Shown here: in pieces, positions 46,063 to 55,748 of the stretch
Numbering within the stretch: the first letter of the stretch is position 1
How the letters are laid out: each line of letters opens with the position of its first letter
Assembly (NCBI RefSeq): GCF_904846175.1
Contig: NZ_CAJGZM010000005.1
Coordinates: 62,001-126,000 of the forward strand
Source: Psychrobacter immobilis
GTDB lineage: Bacteria; Pseudomonadota; Gammaproteobacteria; Pseudomonadales; Moraxellaceae
Reading direction: 5' to 3'
Length of the DNA stretch: 64,000 nt
Notes under the pieces: generated by a model
Database searches by the model: none
What the model saw: the letters and a program-made list of their open reading frames with translations, nothing else
Told to the model about the DNA's origin: nothing
Program-made: the position numbers and the translations under genes

Positions 46063-47664
46063 ATGCAGCCATATTTATCGACATTATCTTTGCTAGGCAT
46101 AGTGGCATCAGGCGTAACGCTGTGGGTTCCTATAGGCGCACAAGCGGCGATGAGTAATATTGAAAATATCACCATTTACCAAGGCTTAGCTAGCGTAACG
46201 CGTACCTTACCAATCAGCGGTAGCGGTGAGCAGACACTGGTTTTTTCTTGCTTATCGCCAACCATCGAACCAGATAGTATCAGCGTTCAAGCTGTTGGTA
46301 ACGTGAATGTTGGCGAAGTCAGTATCGAAACGTTAAGCGCTGAGCAAGCGGCACAATGCCAATATCAAGGCGACGCTACAGTAAAAAGCCAGCAGAGTAA
46401 CTTAGCTGACATAAGCGCTGAGTTAGAAGCCGCACGTTTAACCAAAGCTTATTTGCAAAATTTGACCAAGGTCACGCAAATCAATACGACTGCCACCCTT
46501 GCCAATAATGCCCGTGATTTAGAAACGCAAGCGGCCAGTATTAATAAAAGGATTGTCGAGCTACAGCAGCGAGAGGCGCAAGCGAAAGATGCGCTGAATC
46601 AGTTGCTAGCGGGCAGTACTACCTCAAAACAGAATAGTGTGACCCAAGTCAGTGTACGCACCGCCAGTCGCACACCAAGCACCGTTAAACTGCATTATCA
46701 GGTGCGCGGTGCCAGTTGGGAGCCGACTTATCAAGCGCGCTTAAATACAGACAGCAAGCAGCTTAATATCACCGCCTCTGCCATCATCGCCCAACAAACG
46801 GGAGAGAATTGGAACAATGTACCCGTTATTTTAAGCACCGTTAATCCCAATCAAACTACCACCAGTCAGCTGCCCAGAGTCGAGCGTTTGTCATTGTATG
46901 AAGAGGAGCAAGCTAAGTTAAGCCGTTATGCATCGCCTATGATGGAGGCAGCTCCAATAGTCGTTTCTGCGAGAGACAGTTATGGCGGCGGTGCATCGGG
47001 AGAAAGTATGCCACCGCTACCGAGCTTTACGGTGAGCAGTCAAAATAAAAATGGTATTACTGAGTACCGCCTGCCGCAGCGTGTCAGTATTCCTAGTGAT
47101 GGCAGGCGCGTACGCACTATTATCGATGAGCAGTCTGGCACCAGTAAGCTTTGGCTACGCAGCACCCCAAGTGCCGAGATCGCCGCTTATTGGTATGCAT
47201 CCGCGCCGTTTTTGACGCCTGCTTGGGCTGATGGCTCATTACAGCTATATCGTGATGATAACTATGTCGGGCAGTCGCGCTATGATTACCAGAGCCTAAA
47301 AGAGCAGGGCATGGGTTTTGGTGTTGATCCGAGCCTACTTGTGAAACAGCTGACTGATGAAGATAAAAAAGGTGATAAAGGCGTATTTAACCGTCAACAA
47401 ACCAAAACCATCACCCAAGCTTATCAATTTACCAATCAGCACAATCGTAACGTGCGCTTGCAAGTGTTAAGCGCTGAGCCAGTTAGCAGTGATGACAGTA
47501 TTAAAGTCACTGCGGCGCACACCCCAGCTATTAGCCAAAAAGACTGGAATGATAACAAAGGTATGGTCGCTTGGGAGTTTGATTTGCCGAGTAAACAAGC
47601 GCAAGTCGTGCAATCGACGTATCAAATCAGCTACCCTGCGGATAAAAAATTAAGCACCAATTAA
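46063..47664 (+). CDS. DUF4139 family secreted protein
   Basis: The 533-aa protein has a Sec signal (cut after IGAQAAM-like region, about residue 29), an N-terminal DUF4140-type domain (ENITIYQGLASVTRTLPISG), a coiled-coil stretch (residues about 105-185) and a DUF4139 beta domain (LHYQVRGASWEPTYQARLNT, later QAYQFTNQHNRNVRLQVLS). The family includes MuiA-type proteins of unknown role in the envelope. AAGGAAG lies before the ATG. Confidence 0.87.
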   Translation: MQPYLSTLSLLGIVASGVTLWVPIGAQAAMSNIENITIYQGLASVTRTLPISGSGEQTLVFSCLSPTIEPDSISVQAVGNVNVGEVSIETLSAEQAAQCQYQGDATVKSQQSNLADISAELEAARLTKAYLQNLTKVTQINTTATLANNARDLETQAASINKRIVELQQREAQAKDALNQLLAGSTTSKQNSVTQVSVRTASRTPSTVKLHYQVRGASWEPTYQARLNTDSKQLNITASAIIAQQTGENWNNVPVILSTVNPNQTTTSQLPRVERLSLYEEEQAKLSRYASPMMEAAPIVVSARDSYGGGASGESMPPLPSFTVSSQNKNGITEYRLPQRVSIPSDGRRVRTIIDEQSGTSKLWLRSTPSAEIAAYWYASAPFLTPAWADGSLQLYRDDNYVGQSRYDYQSLKEQGMGFGVDPSLLVKQLTDEDKKGDKGVFNRQQTKTITQAYQFTNQHNRNVRLQVLSAEPVSSDDSIKVTAAHTPAISQKDWNDNKGMVAWEFDLPSKQAQVVQSTYQISYPADKKLSTN

Positions 47665-47709
47665 TGCTAAATTAGAACTATGGAATACATTTAACTTAAA
47701 AATAATACA

Positions 47710-47783
47710 GTGCTGCTAGGATAGATTTTGTGAAGCCTCTCGAGTGCGAAGCGCACAGCAAGCGAGGAAAATATATCCTGGCA
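47710..47783. repeat. REP-like imperfect palindrome, copy 2
   Basis: GTGCTGCTAGGATA at the left faces TATCCTGGCA at the right, with GTGCGAAGCGCAC as a nearly perfect inner hairpin. It aligns along its length with 8053-8122. It lies between two same-strand genes. Confidence 0.6.
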
Positions 47784-47851
47784 GAACGCTATTTTGAACG
47801 ACTCTATTTTATATTGAAGTGCTTATATAATAATCATATAAAAGGAAAACT

Positions 47852-48664
47852 ATGTGTATCGTCGCCATTGCTTGGCAGTTATTTGATGAGCTGCCTTTGG
47901 TTTTATTGTCCAATAGAGATGAGTTCTTGCAGCGTCCGACAGAGCCGCTAAATCAATGGGCGGATAAGTCTATTTATGCAGGACGCGATAAACAAAGTGG
48001 CGGTACGTGGCTTGGCATACATCAAGAGCAACATGGCGATTTTTACGAGCAGAACGGACGTTGGGCGGCGGTATTGAACTTTCGTGATGGCGTGCAGGCA
48101 GGTAACGATGAACGCTCGCGTGGTGAATTGGTCACGGATTTCTTGATCAGTAGTTTAAGCCCGATGGACTTTGCGCGACAAATCAGCTTACAAGATTATG
48201 CAGGCTTTAATCTTATTATTGGTGATGCAACGCAGGCCGTCATCGTTAATAACCGTGGTCATGCGCCAACCGCTTTACACTTGGGGCTGCATGTATTCTC
48301 GAACGGTCAGCCTGAGGAAGAGTGGTTTAAGACTGAGAAGTTACGTGGCCGTTTAAGACAAGAAGTCATACCGTTGATTGCTGAAAATAGCGCTCCTGAA
48401 TATTGGCAAGAAGCTGCCTTTGCCGTGCTGTCCGATAAAACGCCAGCGCCAGAAAATAAACTGCCCGAAACGGGTGTCGCTAAGCAGATTGAGCGAGCAC
48501 TATCTTCTATTTATATTGAGCCTATTGCTTTGTTTAGCATGGATGCTACCGTCCCGACATACGGTACTCGAACCCAAAGCATTTTGACTTTAAATCAATC
48601 TGCAAGTCCTATCGATGACGACCCTATCTTCTGTGCTCAACTACAGAGTCGAGAATATCAGTAA
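47852..48664 (+). CDS. NRDE family protein (TANGO2-like)
   Basis: The start MCIVAIAW places Cys at position 2, as in Ntn-hydrolase-like members, and the name-giving NRDE motif is in LLSNRDEFLQRP. The block SGGTWLGIH and the later RGELVTDFL match the family. At 270 aa it is full length. The biochemical role is unknown; eukaryotic TANGO2 is linked to lipid and heme handling. AAAGGAAAA lies before the ATG. Confidence 0.9.
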   Translation: MCIVAIAWQLFDELPLVLLSNRDEFLQRPTEPLNQWADKSIYAGRDKQSGGTWLGIHQEQHGDFYEQNGRWAAVLNFRDGVQAGNDERSRGELVTDFLISSLSPMDFARQISLQDYAGFNLIIGDATQAVIVNNRGHAPTALHLGLHVFSNGQPEEEWFKTEKLRGRLRQEVIPLIAENSAPEYWQEAAFAVLSDKTPAPENKLPETGVAKQIERALSSIYIEPIALFSMDATVPTYGTRTQSILTLNQSASPIDDDPIFCAQLQSREYQ

Positions 48665-48730
48665 TTTATCTATTGTCGTTTTACTCTGACTTATGGCTAG
48701 GCTTTTCTAGTTATTATTTAAGTCTCATTA

Positions 48731-48795
48731 CAGAGTCACTATTAACAGTTAAATCCCTAATATAGTTAGGGATTTAACTGTTAATAGTGACTCTG
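48731..48795. repeat. Perfect 30-bp inverted repeat with 5-base loop
   Basis: The arms 48731-48760 and 48766-48795 are exact reverse complements (outer end CAGAGTCACTATTAACAG, inner end ATCCCTAA). There is no T run, so it is not a usual terminator. It lies between the NRDE gene and the alcohol dehydrogenase start. Confidence 0.85.
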
Positions 48796-48885
48796 ATGAC
48801 ATACACTGGATATATAGGTCATTTAAGCGCCATTAAGAATGCCTACTATCCTCTAATCAGAGGTCAGTTTAACAAGGAGTACGAT

Positions 48886-49981
48886 ATGACTATGATGAAA
48901 TCATTAATATTCGTTGAGCCAGGTAAAATTGAAATTGTTGATAAGAAAATTCCTGATGTCGGCCCGAACGATGCTTTACTAAAAATTACCACCACGACGA
49001 TTTGTGGTACCGATATTCATATTTTTAAAGGTGAGTATGCTGTTGCAAAAGGGTTGACGATTGGGCATGAACCGGTAGGTATTATTGAGAAGCTAGGTAG
49101 TGCAGTGATGGGTTATAAAGAAGGACAACGAGTCATCGCTGGCGCGATTTGTCCAACATTTACCTCTTATTGCTAGCCAAGATGGCTTTCCCTCACAAGA
49201 TGGCGGCTATCTTGATGCTGATGGCAAATGCTCTTGTCATGGTTATAAAGCGACCGGCGGCTGGCGCTTTGGTAATCACATTGATGGTACGCAAGCAGAA
49301 TATGTGCTAGTGCCTGATGCACAGGCCAATCTATGTCCAGTGCCAGATGGACTGACTGATGAGCAAGTGCTGATGTGTCCTGACATTATGTCGACAGGCT
49401 TCAAGGGTGCAGAAAATGCTAATATTCAGATCGGTGATGTTGTCGCTATCTTTGCACAAGGTCCTATTGGCTTATGTGCTACTGCTGGGGCAAGACTCAA
49501 AGGTGCATCACTGATTATCGCTGTTGATGGTAACAATCAGCGTCTAGCGATGGCGAAGAAATTAGGAGCGGACATTACGCTTAATTTCACAGAAGTTGAT
49601 GTGGTTGATGAAATCATGAAAATCACTGGTGGGCGTGGTGTCGATAGCAGTATCGAAGCACTTGGTTTAAAAACTACCTTTGAGCAGGCGCTGAAAGTAT
49701 TAAAACCAGGCGGCACACTATCGAGCCTCGGTGTTTATTCTGAAGATTTAACCATTCCGATGGCTCACTTTGCCTCAGGTCTTGGTGACCATACTATTCG
49801 AACGGCTCTATGTCCGGGCGGTAAAGAGCGTATGCGCCGTTTAATGAATGTCATTGAGTCAGGTCGTGTGGATCTATCAGAGATGGTGACACATACTTAT
49901 GCGCTAGACGATATTGTAGAAGCATATGATTTATTTATGCATCAGCGTGATGGCGTCTTAAAAATCGCTATCAAGCCATAA
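48886..49981 (+). pseudogene. Zinc-dependent alcohol dehydrogenase, single frameshift
   Basis: The ATG at 48886 has AAGGAG before it. Frame 1 holds the catalytic Zn motif (TTICGTDIHIFKGEY, GHEPVGIIEKLG) and runs to GAICPTFTSYC, then TAG at about 49174. The continuation QDGFPSQDGGYL, DGTQAEYVLVPDA, IFAQGPIGLCATAG and the Rossmann domain is in the next frame to 49981. One extra base in TGCTAGCCAAG joins them. Restored, it is a full enzyme of about 365 aa. Either a true pseudogene or a base-call error. Confidence 0.88.
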
Positions 49982-49998
49982 GTTGAGTGCTTATAAAT

Positions 49999-50036
49999 AT
50001 AAAAGAGCCTGTATCACTAGATACAGGCTCTTTTAT
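49999..50036. terminator. Bidirectional terminator between adh and rppH
   Basis: A perfect 17-bp stem (ATAAAAGAGCCTGTATC against its mirror) with a 4-base loop, flanked by A and T runs. It lies between two convergent genes. Confidence 0.9.
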
Positions 50037-50065
50037 ATTTGCTATTAGAAAATAACTCTAACTAT

Positions 50066-50587
50066 TTATTCCACCAACAAGTGGTTGTTTTGTTCTGGAA
50101 TAATCAGTTCTTGTTTAAGCGGTAATTCGCGCACTAATTCTTGCAAGGCGCGACGGTATACCCCGCGCTTAAAGTGAATCACTTGTCCGAGTGGATACCA
50201 ATAGCTGACCCATTGCCAATGGTCAAATTCTGGTTTACCTTCATCAAAGCGGATATGTTGAGTATTCGGCTCATCTAAGCGCAGCAAAAACCATTTTTGT
50301 TTTTGCCCAATACACAAAGGATACTGCCCATGACGCACATAGCGTTTCGGCAGGCGGTAGCGCAACCAATCTTGCGTGACCGCCAGTAGATCCACATGAC
50401 GCGGATGTAAACCGACCTCTTCCCAGAGCTCGCGATACATCGCATCCATCGGCGTCTCCCCGCGGTCGATGCCGCCTTGAGGGAACTGCCAAGCGTTGTG
50501 ACCAATACGTTTTGCCCACAGAACCTGCCCTTGTGTATTTGCCAAGATGATGCCGACATTGGCGCGAAAGCCGTCTGCATCTATCAT
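50066..50587 (-). CDS. rppH: RNA pyrophosphohydrolase
   Basis: RppH removes pyrophosphate from mRNA 5' ends and so starts RNase E decay. The Nudix box is intact ([22 protein letters not shown] region, residues about 38-60), and the start [17 protein letters not shown] is the classic RppH N-terminus. Its 173-aa length fits. In enterics it lies upstream of ptsP-lgt-thyA; here lgt-thyA is 4 kb further on the same strand. The 50588-51119 gap beyond shows no gene. Confidence 0.95.
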   Translation of the reverse strand: MIDADGFRANVGIILANTQGQVLWAKRIGHNAWQFPQGGIDRGETPMDAMYRELWEEVGLHPRHVDLLAVTQDWLRYRLPKRYVRHGQYPLCIGQKQKWFLLRLDEPNTQHIRFDEGKPEFDHWQWVSYWYPLGQVIHFKRGVYRRALQELVRELPLKQELIIPEQNNHLLVE

Positions 50588-51119
50588 GACTAAACCCTTT
50601 TAAAATGTTTAAAAATAGCTTATTTCGACAAGGTACAATGACAGCAATCATAGTTATTATAGGGTGATTGTTATCGGTGCCATGACAAAATAAGATTCAT
50701 TACCGTTATTAAACCAAGAAACAACCCAAATGTGTAACAGTATTTTGCTATAAAATGTTTCACAAGATTAATGCTTTAAAATCAGTGGTTTATAGGCAGA
50801 CTTTTGTAAGTCATTTTTGCTAGATTTTATAAAAATTATAAGTTTGAATAATGCTATCAAGATAAATACTTAACAATCAGATTCGGTGCGAAATAGTGTT
50901 TTATAAAAAACAGACGCTAAAGCGTTTGATGAAAGTTCAATAACAGCAAGGCGTTATAAATCTAGTTTTGGCTTATGCTACACTAGCAAAAGAAGTTATT
51001 TTTCTAAAAGATATTATTTTTCAAAAAATAAAAAACCGTCAGTATACAAATCAAAAATCATGTGAATTAAGAAGCGTGCGAATTCAAAATCGTACCAATT
51101 AAAACAAGGAATATTTAAG

Positions 51120-51533
51120 ATGTCAGAGTCAAAAGCAAGCGTCACGTGGCAAGAAAACAAAGCCTTTATGGGTGTGTCACCATCAGGACATAATGTCCAA
51201 ATCGATGCCGATAAAGAAAGAGGCGCAAGCCCAATGGAGCTGATTCTATTGGGGCTTGGAGGGTGTGCAAGCTATGACGTGGTAGCAATTTTACAAAAGT
51301 CGCGCCAAGAAGTGACAGACGTACGCTGTGAGCTGACCGCTCAGCGCGCCGAAACCGTGCCAGCCGTTTATACTGACATTCATATGCATTTTGTGGTGAC
51401 AGGACAAGATGTCAAAGAAAGCCAAGTGGAAAAGGCAATCAAACTGTCTGCAGAAAAATACTGCTCAGCAAGTCGCATGCTAGTACAGGGCGGCGTCAAT
51501 GTGACTCACGATTTTGAAGTCATAGCAGGATAG
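51120..51533 (+). CDS. OsmC family protein
   Basis: The 137-aa protein has the two conserved Cys of OsmC/YhfA proteins (LGGCASYDVVAIL and EKYCSASRML) and the SPMELILLGLGG block. Such proteins reduce organic hydroperoxides or relate to them; YhfA-type members lack a proven role. AAGGAATATTTAAG lies before the ATG. The next gene follows after 14 bases. Confidence 0.88.
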   Translation: MSESKASVTWQENKAFMGVSPSGHNVQIDADKERGASPMELILLGLGGCASYDVVAILQKSRQEVTDVRCELTAQRAETVPAVYTDIHMHFVVTGQDVKESQVEKAIKLSAEKYCSASRMLVQGGVNVTHDFEVIAG

Positions 51534-51547
51534 GGAAGATTATACTA

Positions 51548-51973
51548 ATGAGTCTATTCTTTGGGTTGATTCCCGATAGCGCAGCGTCAGGTATTTGGGC
51601 AATGGTGGTGGCAAGTTTGCTGCCACTGGCGATGGCGCTAACGGCAAAAGCAATTGGCGGCTTTAATTTAGCTGACAATGCCCATCCGCGTGATTTTTTA
51701 CAAGGGACAACGGGAGCAGCAGCACGTGCTAATGCAGCCCAGCAAAACAGCTATGAGACCTTGCCCATATTTTTGGCGGCAGTGTTGGTTGCGATGCTGT
51801 TTTTTGTACCGCAATTAATTATTAATACCATCGCTTGGCTTTATGTGCTGATTCGTATTGGGTTTTGCGTGGCTTATATTACTAATTTAGCAACCTTTCG
51901 CTCTATTCTTTGGGTGCTATCGATGGCTTGCTCATTGATGTTATTTTATTTAGCGATTCGGGTCAGTATGTAA
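51548..51973 (+). CDS. MAPEG family membrane protein
   Basis: Four membrane spans in 141 aa, and the MAPEG pattern (NAHPRDFLQGTTGAAARANA followed by AAQQNSYETLPIFLAAVLVA, shown as two parts). The eukaryotic family acts on eicosanoids and glutathione; bacterial members of this branch have no set role. It is probably co-transcribed with the osmC-like gene 14 bases upstream. Confidence 0.88.
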   Translation: MSLFFGLIPDSAASGIWAMVVASLLPLAMALTAKAIGGFNLADNAHPRDFLQGTTGAAARANAAQQNSYETLPIFLAAVLVAMLFFVPQLIINTIAWLYVLIRIGFCVAYITNLATFRSILWVLSMACSLMLFYLAIRVSM

Positions 51974-52050
51974 GCCAATTAGCCTAAGAGGGCTATTTTA
52001 AAACGAGCTGTTTTTGCAATAGAGCGTGTCATCAATAAAGTAGTGATTCA

Positions 52051-53097
52051 TTAATAAACGCTTGCTTGTAGCGCCTTGATAATCACTGCTTTGTTTTTTT
52101 CTCGTTTGATATCGTCCCATACTATTTTCGCCTCGCTATAGCCTTTGGTCAGCATCGCTAGCCACTGCTTATAACGACCCACTAAAACCACATCGCTTTT
52201 CGCCGCACCTTCTAAAAATTTAATCTGATGGGTAATTAAATCTTGCCACGCTAAGGCTTTCAGCATTTCTGTATCGTTATTATTGGCGTCAACCTGAGCA
52301 ATCAAATCGGGACGAGTGACTGCACCACGTCCTAGCATCAGATGCGTCGTACCTGATTGCGCCATACAGTTTTGCGCCTGCTCACTATTCCAAATCTCAC
52401 CATTGGCAATGACTGGAATGTGCAACGTATTAAAATTCTGAATTTTGTCCCAATAAGCGGGCGGTTTATAGCCTTGGGTCTTGGTGCGTGCATGAATGGT
52501 CAGCCAATCTGCGCCACTCGCCGCAATCGCAGCTTTGATATCATCCATGCGACTGCTATCGGTATAGCCCAAGCGAATCTTCGCTGATACAGGTATATGA
52601 GCAGGCATGGCTTGGCGTACGGCACTGATAATGTCGTACATCACTTCAGGCTCATCAAGCAATACGGAACCACCGCGATGGCTATTGACCGTTTTGGCAG
52701 GGCAACCAAAGTTAATATCAATCGCAGGTGCACCAAGCTCACAAGCATAGGCGGCATTTTCTGCCATTAATTGCGCTTCACTACCGAGTAGTTGAATGTG
52801 AATCGGCGTACCAGAGGCCGTCTTAGCATCGTGATGCAGTTCTGGCACATATTTATAAAACACATGCGCTGGCAACACATGCTGAGTCACGCGAATAAAT
52901 TCACTCACTGACCAATCATAAGGACGCCCCAAGTCTGCCGCAATTTGGGTTAGGATTTGGCGCATTAATGGATCGGTTAAGCCTTCCATTGGCGCAAGAA
53001 GACGAACAGGCTTGGCAAATAATTGCTGTACGGTGTTTTGGCGTTCTTGCAGTGCTTGAGATAAAGATGAAGTGTTAGACGGCTGGATGTTATTCAT
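52051..53097 (-). CDS. dusC: tRNA-dihydrouridine synthase, DusC-type
   Basis: An FMN enzyme that reduces uridine in tRNA, at position 16 for DusC. The N-terminal block LLAPMEGLTDPLMRQIL and WSVSEFIRV, the DINFGCPAKTVNSHRGGSVL catalytic region with its Cys, and the LTIHARTKTQGY block are all seen. The DusC subtype is judged by the SEFIRV motif. The length of 348 aa is slightly more than usual owing to about 28 polar residues before the TIM barrel. Confidence 0.9.
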   Translation of the reverse strand: MNNIQPSNTSSLSQALQERQNTVQQLFAKPVRLLAPMEGLTDPLMRQILTQIAADLGRPYDWSVSEFIRVTQHVLPAHVFYKYVPELHHDAKTASGTPIHIQLLGSEAQLMAENAAYACELGAPAIDINFGCPAKTVNSHRGGSVLLDEPEVMYDIISAVRQAMPAHIPVSAKIRLGYTDSSRMDDIKAAIAASGADWLTIHARTKTQGYKPPAYWDKIQNFNTLHIPVIANGEIWNSEQAQNCMAQSGTTHLMLGRGAVTRPDLIAQVDANNNDTEMLKALAWQDLITHQIKFLEGAAKSDVVLVGRYKQWLAMLTKGYSEAKIVWDDIKREKNKAVIIKALQASVY

Positions 53098-53157
53098 GGC
53101 TAATTATTCATTACATAAAGTGGAATAGTCGGGTATTGAGAAGATGATGAAAGGTTA

Positions 53158-54657
53158 TTAAGTATTACCAAAAACGACCTTTTTACCGGTCTGCAATCCT
53201 GATATCAAATCTTTGATATTGTGAATGTCCAAATTACTTTGCGCACGCGTACAAGCCACATAGAGGAGACGCAGCTCTTCTGGACTGATTTTGACCGCAT
53301 TGGTCGTCACATCATAATAAAAATCATCATCGAGCTGTACTTTGCCCCATTCAAGCCCTTTGGCTTTATGTGCGGTTGAGATGACATAATCGGCATTTTC
53401 AATACTGGATAAACTATTCACCGCTTGGCTGAGTACATTAGTACCATGATCATCGACCAATTTTACTAAGGTTTTTAGATCGCTGCCTTCATTGGTTTCA
53501 GAATATTCTTGTACATCACTCCAATTATAAAAATAGGCTAATTCGGGCACACCATATGCCGATTTGCCATTTTTTAAGTTTTCAGCTGCCTGACAGAATT
53601 TAAGCATACGATCAGTATCTGCTTGCAGAGCAACTCTATGACCGAGCTTTAAACCCGTTAATAGTTGCGACATTGCAGCAGCATTGGTACGGCAGAGAAT
53701 GGCGTCTTTTTTACTATGAACCATACCTTTTTCGGTAGAAGATTGCTTATTAGGATTGCCTTTTAAGGGAATATCTTCTTGCAGTGCTTTGAGCAAAGTA
53801 TTGGCAATCTCAGCAATCGGTTCGCCAAAACGAAATGACTGCGTTAATAAAGTCTGCGGCAATGGCAGTTTTTTCATCGCATTAACCGCCCCGCGCCACT
53901 CATAAATCTGCTGGTGAGCGTCGCCAACGTAAATGACTTGCCGCGGCTGCTGGGTCAAAATACCCATCATCAAGGGATCAGCATCTTGCGCTTCATCAAA
54001 TAAAATAAAATCTGCTGGAATACTAGGCTTCGATAGTGCCCAAAGTTTGAGATAAATATCATGCCCGATGCCAGCAGGATGGCGTGCATCAATCGACTGT
54101 AACCAGCGCTGCTCAACAGCAGGGTAGAGCATTTCACGCAGCTGCTCGGCATCAGAGTCATCGAGCCAGCTTGGAAATTCAATATGCCTTGGGGCAGGAT
54201 AACTGGCGTGTGTACTACAAAAATTGCTCACCGCATCACTCACGAATCGTGCTAGCCGTGCTGGCGTGAGAGTAATATATTTATTAATCCCATCCATTTG
54301 CCGACGAACTTGTACCGGTTGTAAGCCCAAATCATCACCAAGACGCTTGGGTGAAAAACGCGGCAACGACAATTTGGCGGTAATATCACGTGGTACATGA
54401 CGATAGGCTAGTGAGTGAAAAGTACGACAATCGACGTGACCGGGGAATTTCTGCCGCGCATCATTGGCAATGGCTTTATTAAAGGCTAAATATAAGCCGC
54501 GGCCACGCAGACGCTCACCGATTAATTTGAGCGTTGTTGTTTTCCCTGCGCCCGCATAAGCGACCACTTTAAATGACTTATGATCCATCGCCATATTTAG
54601 CGCGTTCAGCTGCTCATCAGTGGGATCGCTCATATAAGCTGGCATAGATGCGGACAT
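53158..54657 (-). CDS. UvrD/FBH1-like superfamily I helicase
   Basis: Motif I VVAYAGAGKTTTLKLIGERL, motif II FILFDEAQDADPLM, motif III QVIYVGDAHQQIYEWRG, and a late STAHKAKGLEWGKVQL block show an SF1A 3'-5' helicase. At 499 aa it is much shorter than UvrD or Rep, and the KAKGLEW block and overall size recall the helicase core of FBH1-like proteins. It stands alone. Its role may be recombination or repair control, by family inference. Confidence 0.87.
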   Translation of the reverse strand: MSASMPAYMSDPTDEQLNALNMAMDHKSFKVVAYAGAGKTTTLKLIGERLRGRGLYLAFNKAIANDARQKFPGHVDCRTFHSLAYRHVPRDITAKLSLPRFSPKRLGDDLGLQPVQVRRQMDGINKYITLTPARLARFVSDAVSNFCSTHASYPAPRHIEFPSWLDDSDAEQLREMLYPAVEQRWLQSIDARHPAGIGHDIYLKLWALSKPSIPADFILFDEAQDADPLMMGILTQQPRQVIYVGDAHQQIYEWRGAVNAMKKLPLPQTLLTQSFRFGEPIAEIANTLLKALQEDIPLKGNPNKQSSTEKGMVHSKKDAILCRTNAAAMSQLLTGLKLGHRVALQADTDRMLKFCQAAENLKNGKSAYGVPELAYFYNWSDVQEYSETNEGSDLKTLVKLVDDHGTNVLSQAVNSLSSIENADYVISTAHKAKGLEWGKVQLDDDFYYDVTTNAVKISPEELRLLYVACTRAQSNLDIHNIKDLISGLQTGKKVVFGNT

Positions 54658-54881
54658 AATAAAGCTACCTAAAAAACTAGAGTGGGGGCAAAAATAACGG
54701 GGGTAAAAAAAGCCACTGCATAGACAATGGCTGACTGGTCAGATGAGGTTGATTGCAAAATATTTGCAATCGCACATGACAATAATAAAAAAGTTAATAG
54801 AAAATAACGGTGGAAGTAAGCGGATTATATTAACAGATTAGCGTGTAGGCTGTTTTTGGAATAAGTGCCTGATAAGTAGAG

Positions 54882-55748
54882 CTATTCTTTCTTTAATCCT
54901 GCATCGTTTGTCAAATCAAGGCTACGCTCTTCTTTAATCAAGATTTTCGCTAAAAATAATCCCAGCTCAAACAACAACCACATCGGGATGGCGAGCATCA
55001 ACATCGACACGCCATCAGGTGGTGTAACGATTGCAGCGACGGCAAAACAGCCAACGATAATATAACGGCGTTTGTCTTCTAAGCTCTGAATGGAGACGAC
55101 ACCCGCCAATATCAATAGTAAAGTGACCACAGGAATCTCAAATGTCAGCCCAAATACCATAAAGAGTTTGAGGGCAAAACTTAAATAACTGTCGATATCT
55201 GTCATTGGCAAGACGTTCTGCGGCGCAAACATGATAAAAAACTTTAAAACGCCTTTAAGTACAATAAAATAAGAGAAAGCCACGCCGGCATAAAATAAAA
55301 ATATGGAAGACATCAGTACGGGAATAGCGACTTTCTTCTCTTTTTTATATAACCCAGGTGCCACAAACGACCAAATTTGATACAAGATATACGGCATGGC
55401 AAAAAATGCGGCGACAAAGACGGTAAGGCGTATGGGTGCCATAAAATTGGAGGTGATGTCTGTCGCAATCATTGTCGAATTGGCGGGTAGCTGTGCAACC
55501 AAAGGGTCAGATAAAAAGTTATAGAGCTCGCGCGAAAATCCGACCAACGCCAAAAATATTATCAACACGGCGACGCATATCTTAATCAGATGTCGACGTA
55601 ATTCAATCAAATGTTCGGTAATAGGCATATCAGCCAATGAGCTTAATATATCGTCCGAATCATTACTGTTTGCTGACTCTGTCTCGGTTTCAATGACTGA
55701 GTCTGTCAGCTTTTCTTGACGGCTTTTTTTACGTTTAAATAAACCCAC
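54882..55748 (-). CDS. tatC: Sec-independent translocase TatC
   Basis: TatC binds the twin-arginine signal of folded export substrates. Six membrane spans, the start block ITEHLIELRRHLIKI and the signature FGLTFEIPVVTLLLILAG are present. A 45-residue charged N-terminal extension precedes the usual start. It abuts tatB (stop and start share one base). The order tatA-tatB-tatC on one strand is standard. Confidence 0.96.
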   Translation of the reverse strand: MGLFKRKKSRQEKLTDSVIETETESANSNDSDDILSSLADMPITEHLIELRRHLIKICVAVLIIFLALVGFSRELYNFLSDPLVAQLPANSTMIATDITSNFMAPIRLTVFVAAFFAMPYILYQIWSFVAPGLYKKEKKVAIPVLMSSIFLFYAGVAFSYFIVLKGVLKFFIMFAPQNVLPMTDIDSYLSFALKLFMVFGLTFEIPVVTLLLILAGVVSIQSLEDKRRYIIVGCFAVAAIVTPPDGVSMLMLAIPMWLLFELGLFLAKILIKEERSLDLTNDAGLKKE

